From positions 1,320,044-1,384,043 of the forward strand of contig JAODTK010003555.1 of NCBI GenBank assembly GCA_026419785.1: 64,000 nucleotides of DNA, read 5' to 3'. Made by a program: the position numbers and the translations under genes. A model generated the notes under the pieces. The model did not search any database. It saw only the letters and a program-made list of their open reading frames with translations, and was not told the origin of the DNA. Below, in pieces: positions 52,410 to 63,753 of this stretch. The first letter of the stretch is position 1. Each line of letters opens with the position of its first letter. Source of the stretch: Sclerodactyla briareus (Eukaryota; Echinodermata; Holothuroidea; Dendrochirotida; Sclerodactylidae).

Positions 52410-54718
52410 AGTCTGGTCAATCGAATAGTAACATCTGGTGTGGCACACCCATGGTGCAAGGGGGAGTGGGGGCGTGGGGCGAAGGTGGGGAACAGCACTC
52501 ACCAGCACTGTCCTTCTCTGGAACGTCTTCACACGGTCAGATATTTTCCTGATCAGGGCTCTGATGCATTCAAATGGGAAACATCAACAAAAAGCTGAAA
52601 CCCAAAATAAACAAGCAGTTAGCGGGAATGTCCCCCTGCGATGCCAATGTTCTTAATTCGGAGGCATGCTTCCTCTATTGTACGACGAGTACATCTGGTA
52701 CAAGCAGTGGCATACCTCCGCAAGAGTCATTCTTGGTAGCTCACGAGTATGCATAACGCAGGTCCGAGTACATGCTGAGCCAATGGAAGTGTATTACCAC
52801 AACAATACAAAGACAGGGGCAAGAGGGCAACCTGGATCCTGTGAACACTAAGATACTAAGTATACCTGCATAGTCACGGACACCTGCATAGTCACGGACA
52901 CCATGTACTTGATTGAATATCACCATAGCAACATGACATTGGAACAGTTACGTAGAACTAGTGAATGAAGGAATTATTATTATACAAAATGGGCCGATTA
53001 CGAGTGAGCACTTACACAGAATATGGCTGAATGAAGTATTTGAGCTTCTTGTCCACTGAAAACATTGTTGAAATTCGAATGGGCCTGAAAAGGGCTTGCA
53101 AGTCTTGAGGAATTTCACCAATTTTTGATCATCAAACTTCACTCCAGCCACATAGTATCACAAATATCTATTGGCTAACTTCACCGTTGGGCATGGCCTG
53201 AACTTGAGCTGAAGGTTCTCATGTTCTCAGTGTCCGAGCATGGTTCGGCTGGTTCTGGGATGGGATGTTACCGACGGTAGGGCCCATGTAATCTTCAGGA
53301 ACTTTGTTTGAATTCATCATTTTGGAAAGTGGTCGATCCATAATCTACTTTTCCACAATACTGTACCATTCGTGTGCATTTCCTTTATGTGTAATTATTC
53401 AGAACCCTTAAAAAATTGACAAATTCTCTTAGGTTTCTGAAACTACAGGGGACCAGTATACATCCCTGAAACTCATTAGTTCACTGTTAGTGTTAATTGT
53501 CCTTCAAATGGGCATTGAGTCATTGCTGATCTACACGATCCAAGTTTGTTTTGGTCCCCCACCCCCCATCTTTCATTCAGCCTGTTCAAATACCCCCAGA
53601 ATACTAGCTTTGCTCATGCTCCGTCTGGTAGTTGCAAGAGATTTGTATGCATAGGGAATATAATTCTGCTGTGAATGGCTTGCATCCATAATCAGGATGA
53701 ATACTGAGAAGGGAGAACCAATCAGGTCGTTGACTTTCAGGGGCTGTAATCGTGGGTAACTTCTGTCATGTTTAATGTACGATGCTTCAGTTAATTAATT
53801 GTTCGTTTGTCTGCACTGCACACCCATGGTCCTCTGCATTGATTGCATATCTATGTTACTATTGCATAGATTTGGAGGATGGTCTGCTGGGGCAATGAAA
53901 AAGTTGTAGATGATCAGCTCACTTGCCACTTGAGCGTACCTGAGTAACATCGGTTAAGCCGAGTCGCTCAATCAAATGCGTACATCCCATGTGATGACAC
54001 GTCTTTGTCTTGAGACGAAATCTTCCAAATGGGCCATATTTGTCGAGTTTGTTCGCTTTTAATAAGTTTTGACATCATCATGGAACTTTTTTCTGTCGGA
54101 TATCCTTTTATGTAAATATTTTTTTTATATGTAATAGTTTTCTATATATTCTATAATAACTCATGGCGTTTCGCCAGGTGCAATTGTTACGTTAATCATC
54201 GATATTCGAACGACGACACAGCTTATATTTTTTTAGCGTTTGTGTTAAGGGCACAGGTGCCATTGCTTTTTTGCTCTCCGGCTCCAGTTTAAATGGATAT
54301 CTTAATTGCTCATTGGAAATATTAAATAATGTTGTTTATTGGAATAATACCTCCAATTGCTTCTTAGCCTTGATAAGCCTATTTGCACATTATTTGGGAT
54401 TTGGGTTGAGTTTTTAGAAACGACAAAACTATCCTTACCGAGCTCTTGATTCTATCACAGGTGTTGTGAAGCATCTCGAGTTAGTTGTACAACATTTTTT
54501 GGATGATACACTGAAGCCACTACTGTTTCAATGGGGAGAATTTAGTTGCAGTAATTACTCATCACTCTGGTCATTTTTACTTGTTTTATCAGTTTGGGCA
54601 TTGGAGCTAAGTTTTGCATATTCCCCCCCCCCCCCCCCCCCCCCCACACATATTTGACAACCTCACTTTGAGTCTACCTGTCTTCTTCTTTAATAACAAA
54701 AATTTTAAGTGTTAATAA
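52410..54718 (+). other. Probable UBF 3' UTR and downstream AT-rich flank
   Basis: No coding similarity is seen after the stop. An AATAAA lies at 52,606-52,611 (about 200 bases after the stop) and another at 54,713-54,718, so the transcript could end near 52.63 kb or extend to about 54.74 kb. The stretch also has an exact 18-bp tandem duplication (52,864-52,899) and a poly-C run (54,625-54,646). Where the message ends cannot be settled from sequence alone. Confidence 0.45.
52864..52899 (+). repeat. 18-bp tandem duplication
   Basis: ACCTGCATAGTCACGGAC occurs twice head to tail without change. Confidence 0.9.
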
Positions 54719-55774
54719 AAATCTACAAAACTGACATGGCACTTGATCCATCTTATTTAGAGGTCACTTTCATAGCTTCACATTATGCTGTATAGAAACT
54801 ATTGTCATTTGCTCCAAAATATGATTTTTGGAAAGTAACATTTTCCATGGGATTGGACGTATTATGTTGTACTGACCGACTTCACAGGATTCTTGTTAAT
54901 ATATTATTAGTACATAAGGTGTGCCTTCAACACTCACGGTAGCTAACCTCAGTGGTAGAGGATAACCTGTGTATGCTGATCTGTGACTCATTGCCCACAG
55001 CACTGCACAGTTGGTATTAGAGTATGAGTGATCAGAATTATTCATCAGGTTAAATGGATTATCCTTTCACCTGCAATTAGCAGAGGTGAGTCTTGAAGGA
55101 TGTGATGTTTTATGGTATTTTCTGATTTACTATAAGGTGAATATATACTACTTTTGGATTTCACATATTTCAGTTCACAGGATGAATGGGGGTTATTTTG
55201 AAGTCATTCCCATCGTAATGAATTAATACTGTAACTTGTCTTCAGCTTGTCCACACATTTGTAATGTTCCATATTGCCCAAGGCCATAGATGTAGAACCA
55301 GACTGCAGGGACAGCAATGATGGAAAAAACGTTTTCATTGAATGCTAAAAAAGTGCAAAAAGAGGTATTGCCACACTGAAGTTCATTCATTAATTTATAT
55401 TTTTTTAAATGAGAGATTTTTGGCAATATTATAACCCTATGAGCTATGTCCACCTAAGCTGTCTGAGAATCTATCTCAATTCCAAAATAGATTATTTATG
55501 GCCATGCTTAATTTCCTTCTATTGTTTTTCATGAGATATTCCTTACATCTGAACACACCTTGATGGTTCCATCATGACTGTATGTGGCAGAACTTCAAGA
55601 TTTCTAAGTAAATGATGGCATCCTCTGTGTATGTGATCTTTTCTTCATTACCGTCATAGTAGAATCTTTGGCAAAGTTTGGAAGGACAGTTCCACTTTCG
55701 CTGCCAGGTGACATTTTAAATACAAAATGAATTTCCCTATGCTATTCAGTGAAGAAGTCTAGGGAGATTAGGTT
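54719..55774. other. Intergenic, nothing recognised
   Basis: AT-rich sequence without exon, RNA or TE signals that I can support. A tRNA A-box-like word near 54,940 has no B-box partner. Confidence 0.5.
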
Positions 55775-55980
55775 GACAGGCCGGCGTGGCCGAGGTAGGC
55801 CCCGAAGACCTGGGATGAGGTTTACGTAGTGACCTAGCAGCAATAGGTAGTGACCGTGCTCTTGTGCAGATTAGGTCAGAGTGGTAGCTGGCTTGGCTGT
55901 CAGAGTACGCCGTCTAACCCACGATGCCAGCATGGAACATTGGCGTTAAACTGTCTATGGTGATGATGATGAACTATGAT
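55775..55980 (+). repeat. Dispersed repeat with GATGATGATGATG tail
   Basis: A GC-rich body (GGCCGGCGTGGCCGAGGTAG ... GTACGCCGTCTAACCCACGA) followed by GGAACATTGGCGTTAAACTG and a (GAT)n-type tail. The ending in a short trinucleotide array suggests a retroposon 3' end, but no protein or promoter part could be recognised. Confidence 0.5.
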
Positions 55981-56974
55981 GAGCTATTTATTTCAGAATA
56001 CTTCCTGTTTAAGGTTAACCATTGTCAAGTAGTTAGAGGAACCTCCAGTGGGGGAGGGTGGTGTTCAGATTGACACCCATGATTCAGGGTGCCCTCCTAA
56101 AAGATGGTCCCTAGTCACAGCTGCCAAACCCTAAATACACCCCCTCCATGGCTATGCTACTGAGAGCGTCCAGCTAGTCCTAGCTTGTTGAAACGGGCCT
56201 TTTGACTTTGTTCGCCTCGTATCAGCCGCATTCACTCATTTGTGCAGGATAAACGTTTTAATTGACCCGTGATTTGCCTAAACAAACGATGTTTTTTGGG
56301 GGAATTGCAGGAGTTCTTGTTTCCCCTCGAACGGCAAACTACTGGAACAGTTCATGCAAATCAGCAGTTAATTGATAATTTGTCCCTGCTTATTTGTCAT
56401 ATCATTCATTTCAATATCAGTTTTCAATTCTTGGTGGTTCAGGCAGTTCATGGTTCTGGCTCTAAGCTGTGCCATTTTATCTGATCAGTAGGTGGAGTTT
56501 CAAGAGATTCCATGTCTATAAGTCATCCTTGATAAAATCCTGAACATCATCTTCCTCTCTGTGCTCCACATGACCGTACCATCTGCGCCGCCTCCTGCTA
56601 ATCCACATGTAACAGATTAGAAATGCCAACATCTGTGCAGATGGCATTCACGGTCCAATTCTGACTGGATACTTGGTACAACTCCAGGGAAGCTGAAGTA
56701 GGACGATGAATTGTTAGATGCCACAAAATGAGTGCAAGTGGCACAGTAGCTCGCCCAGTAATTCTTAGTAGTCGAAATATTGGAAAATTACTTTTGATCT
56801 CTTTGAATGATATCTATTAGGCCTCTCATAACACGAGTCTACATACATGAGTGATACAAAAAGAGACACAATTTATCAAGGTTCATGTCGACACACGACT
56901 AGTTTACAACCGAAGTTTACCCAATGATAATACTGACCAACCTTTTGGTTCATCCCATTTACTTTTCAGAGGTA

Positions 56975-57390
56975 AACCGTTCAAACGAAATGGCTGAAAT
57001 TTACCCCCTCATAGCCGATTGACATAAAATTCCTGAACATCCCATGTGTAATATTGGTAAGTGATCATCACATCTATTCCTGTCGGAGGAGTCCTCTTGC
57101 TGTTCAAACGAAAATTGGCAAAATTGACCCCTAGATGGCCTTTGACCTCAAATTTATTACAAACCCCATATGAACGAGTGGTCGGGCATATTCCTCCCCA
57201 AATCATGATCAGCTGATTCTATAGAAGCTGCTTGCCGTTCAAACGAAATGACCTCTGACCTCCAGTTCATGAACCTCCCATATGTAGCATTGGTGCTGCA
57301 GATGCTGACCCTCTGACCTATTCTGTAGGATTAGCTGCTTGACTGTCCTTTCAAATAAAATTTGCAAAATTGACCCCGACCTAAATTTCC
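56975..57390 (+). repeat. Tandem array, about 112-133 bp, four degraded units
   Basis: (C)GTTCAAACGAAA(A)TG(G) or its variant recurs near 56,976, 57,103, 57,236 and 57,348. Each is followed by (AAA)TTGACCCC, TGACCT and CCCATATG/CCCATGTGTA words. Confidence 0.75.
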
Positions 57391-57761
57391 TTATACATTC
57401 AAGGTTTACTATTAGTTCAGTAAAATAAAACTGCTTGTGTATTTAAATGCGACCTATGGAAGCACATTTTAGGCCCGTCTAAATCCCTGAAGCCCGCAAG
57501 GTGGAGTACTGTGATTGTACAGTCTACAATACAAAGTACGCGTGGAAGAGGAGCATAGGCGATGTTCACTCTTCGCCCTGTAATCACACACTGTAGCTTC
57601 CACCGTTCATGCTATCTCGTGGTAACCCGTAGTTAAAGGGAATGTGAGGGCAATCATTCAATCAATCTTGGAGAAGCATTTTGTGTCTACGACTTCTGAA
57701 AATGAACACAAACTGACACATAATAGTAATACCTGTTGACTTTATTCGCGGCCTTGAAAAA

Positions 57762-58655
57762 AAAAACAATCTCGAATAATAATAAATTTTATTCTTAACG
57801 CGACAATATCTCCGAACGAATCAAAGGCGCTACAATACATACAAATGTTGAAGAAGCAATCATCAGTACATAAAAGCAACATTAAATAGAGGTGTCTGTG
57901 GTCTGGGACCATAGTACTGGAATGCCCAATCCTTGGAGAGAAAGCATTCTTCATGCGGTACTACTCAGCAGATTTTGAGGGACGTTGCGGAAACACCAAG
58001 GATACGTTGGCGGATGGGCAGGCAGTGTAAATTATACAGTACAGGAATAATATGATCAAATTTCTTTCATCTAGCAGTACTCGGGCTGCAGCATTTTGCA
58101 CTTTCTGCAATTTGGTAATAAACTTGTCAGGCAATCCTGCTAACAAGGAGTTGCACGAGTCAAGACGGGAAGTGATAAAAGGATGAACAAGTCTTTCTGC
58201 ATCTCTATTTAGAAACTTTCTGATCTTGCCAATTCAATACTCCTAAAGAATAATATCGTCTACAGGTGATAGTAACATGTTTCTCCATTGAACGTTGAGA
58301 ATCAAATGTAACACCAAGATTCCGAGCAGAGCTACTCCTGTCCACTTGAAAATCACTACCTTGGAGATCAAATGTCTGCATGAGATTTCTTCCTGCGAGC
58401 TAAGAATCATGAATTCACCCTCCGAATCGTTTCGTATTGAAAATTTCAGGCACATCCAATGACCTATACCGTGGCTTCATCATAACATCATCCCAGGGAA
58501 AGAAGGTATACTCACTATCATCAGCATAGAGATGATATTGAATTCAATGGCGCGAAATCAGTTCTCCGAGTGGACGCATATAAATGGAAAAAGGGACCTA
58601 AACGGCTCCCTGTGGGACGTCAGTCTTTTCAGTCAAGCGCTTAACCGTAGAGTTA
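57762..58655 (-). mobile_element. LINE fragment A with YADD motif and TTATTATT tail
   Basis: On the minus strand, from the right border: DVPQGSRLGP (RT motif B'), QYHLYADDSEYTFF with the catalytic Y-A-D-D intact, SSARNLGVTFDS, then [20 protein letters not shown] and [11 protein letters not shown]. This is the palm to C-terminal order of CR1-like LINEs. The 3' end is AATAAAATTTATTATTATTC just before 57,765. Stops and shifts occur between the blocks, and everything N-terminal to motif B' is missing. Confidence 0.87.
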
Positions 58656-59230
58656 TTTAACAAAACAAGCAACGAACAGATTTGTCTTTAGTGCAAAATT
58701 GCAAGAGCTCAGTGATGTTTCACTTCGATGCTCACCGGAAGTTCATTCCAAATGGCTGGCGGCGAGGCAGAGAATGATCACCATAGCGTGCTGTTTGTGA
58801 TGATGGTGGGCGACGAGCGAACATTGGGTGGAAGAACGTGATATCCGGTATATATGGGAGCCGTGTCATGAAGGCGAGCAATTTCGTAGATTATTCGATC
58901 CCGAATAGGTTGTCAGTGAAGTTGCTGGAGAATCCGGGCTTATTAGTGTTTGCTACAGTATGACACCATCCTAGCTGCGGAATTTTGTGTCCGTTCCGGA
59001 ATTCTGTGGCAGGAATTACAGCAGACTTACAATAGTCCAGGTGCGAGGCACATGGACCAGACGCTGAGTTGAAACGGTGTCGAGGTATTTGCGGAGACAG
59101 CAATTCTGTATAGTGCACAGGAGGCGGCGTGGACAATCTTCTTAACATGGTCATTCATGTCCGAGGTCCCATCAATGACGACGCCAAGATTGGCAGCCAT
59201 GTTGGAGATGCTAACCATAGCAGGACTAAT
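58655..59230 (-). mobile_element. LINE fragment B, C-terminal RT region
   Basis: Minus-strand order: NLGVVIDGTSDMNDHVKKI, H-A-A-S-C-A-L-Y-R-I, LDYCKSAVI, then IIYEIARLHDTAPIYTGYH, P-P-N-V-R-S-S, APAIWNELPVSIE and TNLFVAC with shifts between. It belongs to the same broad LINE class as fragment A but repeats blocks that A also has (N-L-G-V-x-x-D and L-D-Y-C/G-L-P), so the two are separate insertions lying head to tail. Confidence 0.83.
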
Positions 59231-60854
59231 CGAGATGTTGGGTGGGGTGACGTTCTATGAACGTTACCTCGGTAGTGTTACCCGGCTTGGGCATCAGATA
59301 AAAGCAAGGATTCAATATATGAACATGCTACCTCATCATCCTGAATATTCCCAAAAAGAAATTACAGTGTGCGAAAATGTGATTTCAAAGCCGTTTGTAG
59401 AAAAAAAAATGCTGGTCCAATAACCCTTAGGACTATCAGAAAACCAGATTATAATTTTACCAGAGGAAATGACATTCTGGAAGATGATAAGTCTGATTTA
59501 CCATACTCGCTATGCTATTAGAGTTTTCAGGAAGCTAAAAAATATACAGCTTGATGATATTCTTTGTGCGAATCTCTCCTACAAAAGAGGCAAAAATTGA
59601 AGAATAGAAGGCAAGCTGAACGAAACTGATTTCTATAACTTTGGGGAAAAGTTTTACAGTTTTATAGAACCCAACTGAATGAGCAAAATTACCAGAGTAA
59701 AGGCTTATTGAAACGTAATTTCTCCATAGGTACTGTACATGAAACTCAATGAGATTCAATAAACTAATTTGGGCAGATAATATGACAAGCCCACCATCCC
59801 GATGCCCACGCCCCTACAACAAAAACTATGACCATGCCACTGCATAAAATAGGTCAGGAAAAAGACTGGGAAGTGCCATTTTCTGGCATCTCGGCGGCAT
59901 TATATTTCCCTAAATTCCCGGGAACGCTACGCGCCAACTGTCGTGGCGCTCCCCTTAGTGACTTGACGACCCTATCAATACTCCACAGGCCCCACTCTCC
60001 GCTCGTCCCCGCTGAAAAATCCTGGCTGCTCCACTGGATTCAACTTTCGATCCGAAGTTTTTTTTTTTTTTCGGCAAAGAATAAATAATAACATAATAAT
60101 AATATCACGTAACTTTACATATCGTCCACTTATACGCAAGTGCTCGAAAGCTCCAATGCAGATATTATCCCGATCATATAGTTCGCAACTCCGACAATCC
60201 CGAAAAAAAGCAATTGCTGCTTATTCCGGCGCAGATTGTACTCGGGGTTCATCTCTGGTACCCAATGGAGGAAAGTGCCTGGGTCAGAGTGACCCCCTAC
60301 CCCCCCCGGGTGATAGATCAATGTAGATCAGTGCTAGTCAGGATCTATGCCGACAAGCCAAGACCCCACCATCCAATAAGAATATAAGGAAGAAAACCGA
60401 AAGCAACACATGATTTCACCAGTCTCCTATCTGCAGATCTGTATCTCTTCGAATACGGCTGAAGCCCGAAGTACTGAGAACTAAATGCAGGGGGAACACA
60501 AATAACAGGACAAGATACGTCAATCTGTAAATAATACACTGCGCATTAAAGCTGTAAACAGAAGGTGGGGGGCGGGGTGATCAATAATTTCTTAACACAA
60601 AAAAACGAGTTCGTACCATTCCAGTAGATGACTTGGCAGCTGTATCGAGCCAGATTGCAGCAGCATGGGTCCCGGGGCCATAAACTCATATACTATTTGT
60701 CACTGGGGAGAGTGATGCCTATATAAGGGTACACTTCCTACCCCCCCCCTCCCCTTCCCCCCCCCCCCCCCTCATGACAAAATATCGAGTACGTAATGCT
60801 TTACGGGAACGTAGGAACGAGGAAACTGCTCCCAAGCATATCACAAAGTAACCT
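59231..60854. other. Intergenic, nothing recognised
   Basis: No gene supported. A T run lies at 60,060-60,071 and two C runs at 60,741-60,771. Open stretches on either strand show no recognisable similarity. Confidence 0.5.
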
Positions 60855-61735
60855 AGACATGTGTAGGCGGGTAAACCGCCCACGTGTATATCCCCACTTT
60901 TGAGCAATCTTGGGAAGAAGTATCTAACACGCCATAAAGACCCCCATTTTGGTCAGAAACCAAGACAAACTTCATCCACCAAGTTTTGTTGTAGTCCATG
61001 GGGTGTTGAAGCACATGAATTATGCGAATTTGAAACATGATGGCTTTGAAATGACTTCTAACTTAGGGAGGAACAAATGTAGCCCCCATCCACCAAGTTT
61101 CGTTCAATCTGACAAAGTTTGGAAAATCGCATAAATTTTGCAAGTTTGACCTACGAGACCTTGAAAGACCCTCCACATTTTCCGGATTCAACTATAGTTA
61201 ATTCCCACCAAGTTTCGTTCAATCTGACAAAGTTTGGAAATCGCATGAAATTGCACAAATTTTGACTTTGATGACTTTGCAATGACCTCCACATTTTTTC
61301 GGGATACTATATCCCTACCCACCAGTTCTTCAATCCGCTAACTTGAAAATTTCGCGAAAGTTGAGAATTAGCGCCCCCACATTGCAGCGATGCCCACTTC
61401 CGAACTCAATCCGAGATTCCAAAAACTAGGGCGGACAAGTGTCCAAGTTTCAGAATCAATTCGATAAAGCGTTAAAGAGTTATTGCGCTACGGGAAATCT
61501 TCCAATCGTGGAATTATTCAAATTCGCGGACTGCCCTTCATGTGGCGACGTCCCACTTTTCGAACTCGTTCAGATTCACTAAGGCCTGAGACAGTGTGCC
61601 AAATTTTTCGGTCAAACGGCAAAGTGTTGAGAGTTATTGCGCTAAAACAAGAAACGCGGGCGGCGACGCGACGCGGACGCGGCGGCGGCGGCGACGGCGA
61701 AGCCAAAACCAATATATCCCCGAGTGGGGATATAA
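60855..61735 (+). repeat. Dispersed hairpin-ended repeat family, copy 4 (longest)
   Basis: Runs from AGACATGTGTAGGCGGGTAA through three or four internal sub-repeats carrying CACCAAGTTTCGTTCAATCT and GACAAAGTTTGGAAA, then a GGCGGCGG-rich stretch, to a perfect 9-bp-stem hairpin TATATCCCC-GAGT-GGGGATATA (61,713-61,734). The word TATATCCCC also occurs near its left end. No protein is encoded. Confidence 0.83.
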
Positions 61736-62701
61736 TTAACGATCCTTATATCATATCTCATAAACACAACAGGGCGGATCACCGTTTGCGACGTTGTTGA
61801 AGTGTAACCAGTTCAATACATAGAGAAGCTCAAAACCACTACGTGATGCATGGAACATATAAATAACGCGGAATGAACTGGAAATACTTTGTTTTGTAAT
61901 AGATGTGTTTGTTGTGAAAGCTGGTGTTACACTTGATAATGTGAGGCGTTGTTTGCCGATCTTTCAATCATGATGTATTCAGCAATACAGTTCTGCATGG
62001 GAGGTGCTCACTGAACTTGGTGGCTAAGTATCTATAGGCTTATCAATGTATAAGCCAACATTACTAATTACTATTTTGACTAGTCCGCTCTTTTGTACAA
62101 TCGCTGTATTACCAATAATATTAAGAGCGCACCTTTTGGTACCAACATTATTTTTGCATTTTGAAGTGTGTTAGTTTATACATAGGATGTGTAGATTCCA
62201 CACAACTATTTCTAGAGGTAGGGGGAGAATTCCACCCTAATGTGTAACACTTATATTGGTAGCAGTCGGTAAACACACATGCACTTATCATCCAAGACTA
62301 AAATGTGTGTGTTGTTTTCTTCTGTATGTGGGCCACACTAAAAAAAATGCTAGATTTGCAGCTAATTGAATTAGAGAATTCAGATAGTGACTTTATTTTC
62401 AATGAATAATTTTAGGTTGCTAAACGAAACAATTACGGTCAATTAAGTGGAGAGATGTTAAGTCGTGAATTAAGTTACAATGAGTCGTATATCCGATTTA
62501 GGGTGACAAACGAAGTGCGAACAATTGAACGCGATGGAAGTTTAAAATGAACAACATAGCCTATAGGTCATCGGAATAACGGGCACGTGAATGCACTTTC
62601 GTGACTATATGAACTGTGCACGAGCGTTTTGTTTGCTCAGCCAACCGCCCACCCTGTTCCCTATAGGCGGCAGAGAGTATCTTGACGCTTTGCACGCTTA
62701 C
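61736..62701. other. Intergenic or intron of the candidate minus-strand gene, nothing recognised
   Basis: AT-rich, without exon or repeat signals that I can support. Confidence 0.45.
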
Positions 62702-62881
62702 ATTTCCACATAGTCCCAGTGTTTCCCGGACAGCAACTTGTTTGATGTCCTTGATTGCGACTTAATTTTTTCCCAGCAAAGTAGTCCGGGTCTCCTAGCC
62801 CCGACTGTTTAGCCGTATGTACAATGCTTCTCAGAGAAATCTTCGCTGGAGCATCCTCTTGGGTCCGAAGTTGCAACGTGT
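62702..62881 (-). CDS. Candidate second exon of an unidentified minus-strand gene
   Basis: On the minus strand: acceptor ATATTTTCAG| then 180 bases, then AAAT|GTAAGC. One frame is open from the start (TLQLRTQEDAPAKISLRSIV ... QSGLGDPDYFAGKK). The phase 0 frame is open at the end (VAIKDIKQVAVRETLGLCGN). A switch between them near 62,757 would make a plausible soluble protein segment, in keeping with the one-base discrepancies seen elsewhere in the window. I do not recognise the family. It could also be part of a 5' UTR or chance. Confidence 0.35.
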
Positions 62882-63575
62882 CTGAAAATATTCCATCATC
62901 TATATGTAGGCTATACTACGGATTCCCAAGGGCTTTGGTTGGTTTCATTGCAGGCGTAAATACGAGGGGGTTGGGGGGGGGTGGGGTGTGACACCCTCCT
63001 GTGAAAATCAAAGTCGGTCGGTCTCTGGGCGCCAAAAAGTCGGTCTCCGTTCGAGTTAGGTACCTTTGATTGATTTATAGTCCCATGACCTACGTTTTCT
63101 AACTAAGAGGTCCTCTGCCTGATGAGGCCTGTACCAATAACTTCGGCTCGAGTGAGAGAAGTTTCTCTAATCTTAAACTAGTGAAGACTTTCCTTCGTTT
63201 CCGTCATGAGCCCAGACGACTACGGGACCTAATGAGAATGGCCTGTGAGGCGGGACTCACAGATGGCATTGAACTTGGATGAATGTAACGGTGGGCAGCT
63301 TTGCCTAAGTTTTGGTCGCCTATATCATGTTTGTCGGGGTCCACCGATATGAGGGTCGGCGTAAATATGCAGCTTTTCGCCACATCATGTTGTGGATATT
63401 ACGTAAGCATTGGTTTGTGTTCCCCTAAGTTTCGCCCCCAACTCTGCATCTTTAAAGCGTTTAGATTGTTAAAAAATCTAAATTGTATTGTATGTTGCGA
63501 TGTGCATTCTGGAATTCCTATTAGTAAAGACAAGAGTTTATAAAAAAAGAATGAAACTTACTTCAGGGCACTTAC

Positions 63576-63599
63576 CTTCTGGCCTTCTACAAATTGCAT
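63576..63599 (-). CDS. Candidate first coding exon (MQFVEGQK) of the same minus-strand gene
   Basis: On the minus strand, CGCGAAAAATGC gives an ATG with A at -3. Eight codons follow, reading MQFVEGQK, then the consensus donor AAG|GTAAGT. Upstream on that strand (63,600-63,780) the sequence is relatively rich in CG dinucleotides (CGCGG, CCGG, ACG), as at many invertebrate promoters. The exon is too short for similarity evidence, so the case rests on Kozak context and donor quality. Confidence 0.4.
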
Positions 63600-63729
63600 T
63601 TTTCGCGGCCAAACGGCCGGTTCTTCAAAACACGACCCTATAACCACTAAAAAAGTTGAGACGAGCCCCGGTACCGAACGCAGCCGTAACTAGTTGGGAG
63701 CGGTTACGGGTGCACTATCAATTCTTTTT

Positions 63730-63753
63730 CCGGTGTGTGTTCACGCACACCGG
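63730..63753. other. Near-perfect hairpin
   Basis: CCGGTGTGTG-TTCA-CGCACACCGG can form a 10-bp stem with one mismatch and a 4-base loop. Function unknown. Confidence 0.6.

Noticed and set aside
54920-55000. tRNA-like stretch (TAGCTAACCTCAGTGGTAGAGGA)
   Set aside because: An A-box-like word without a B-box or foldable cloverleaf.
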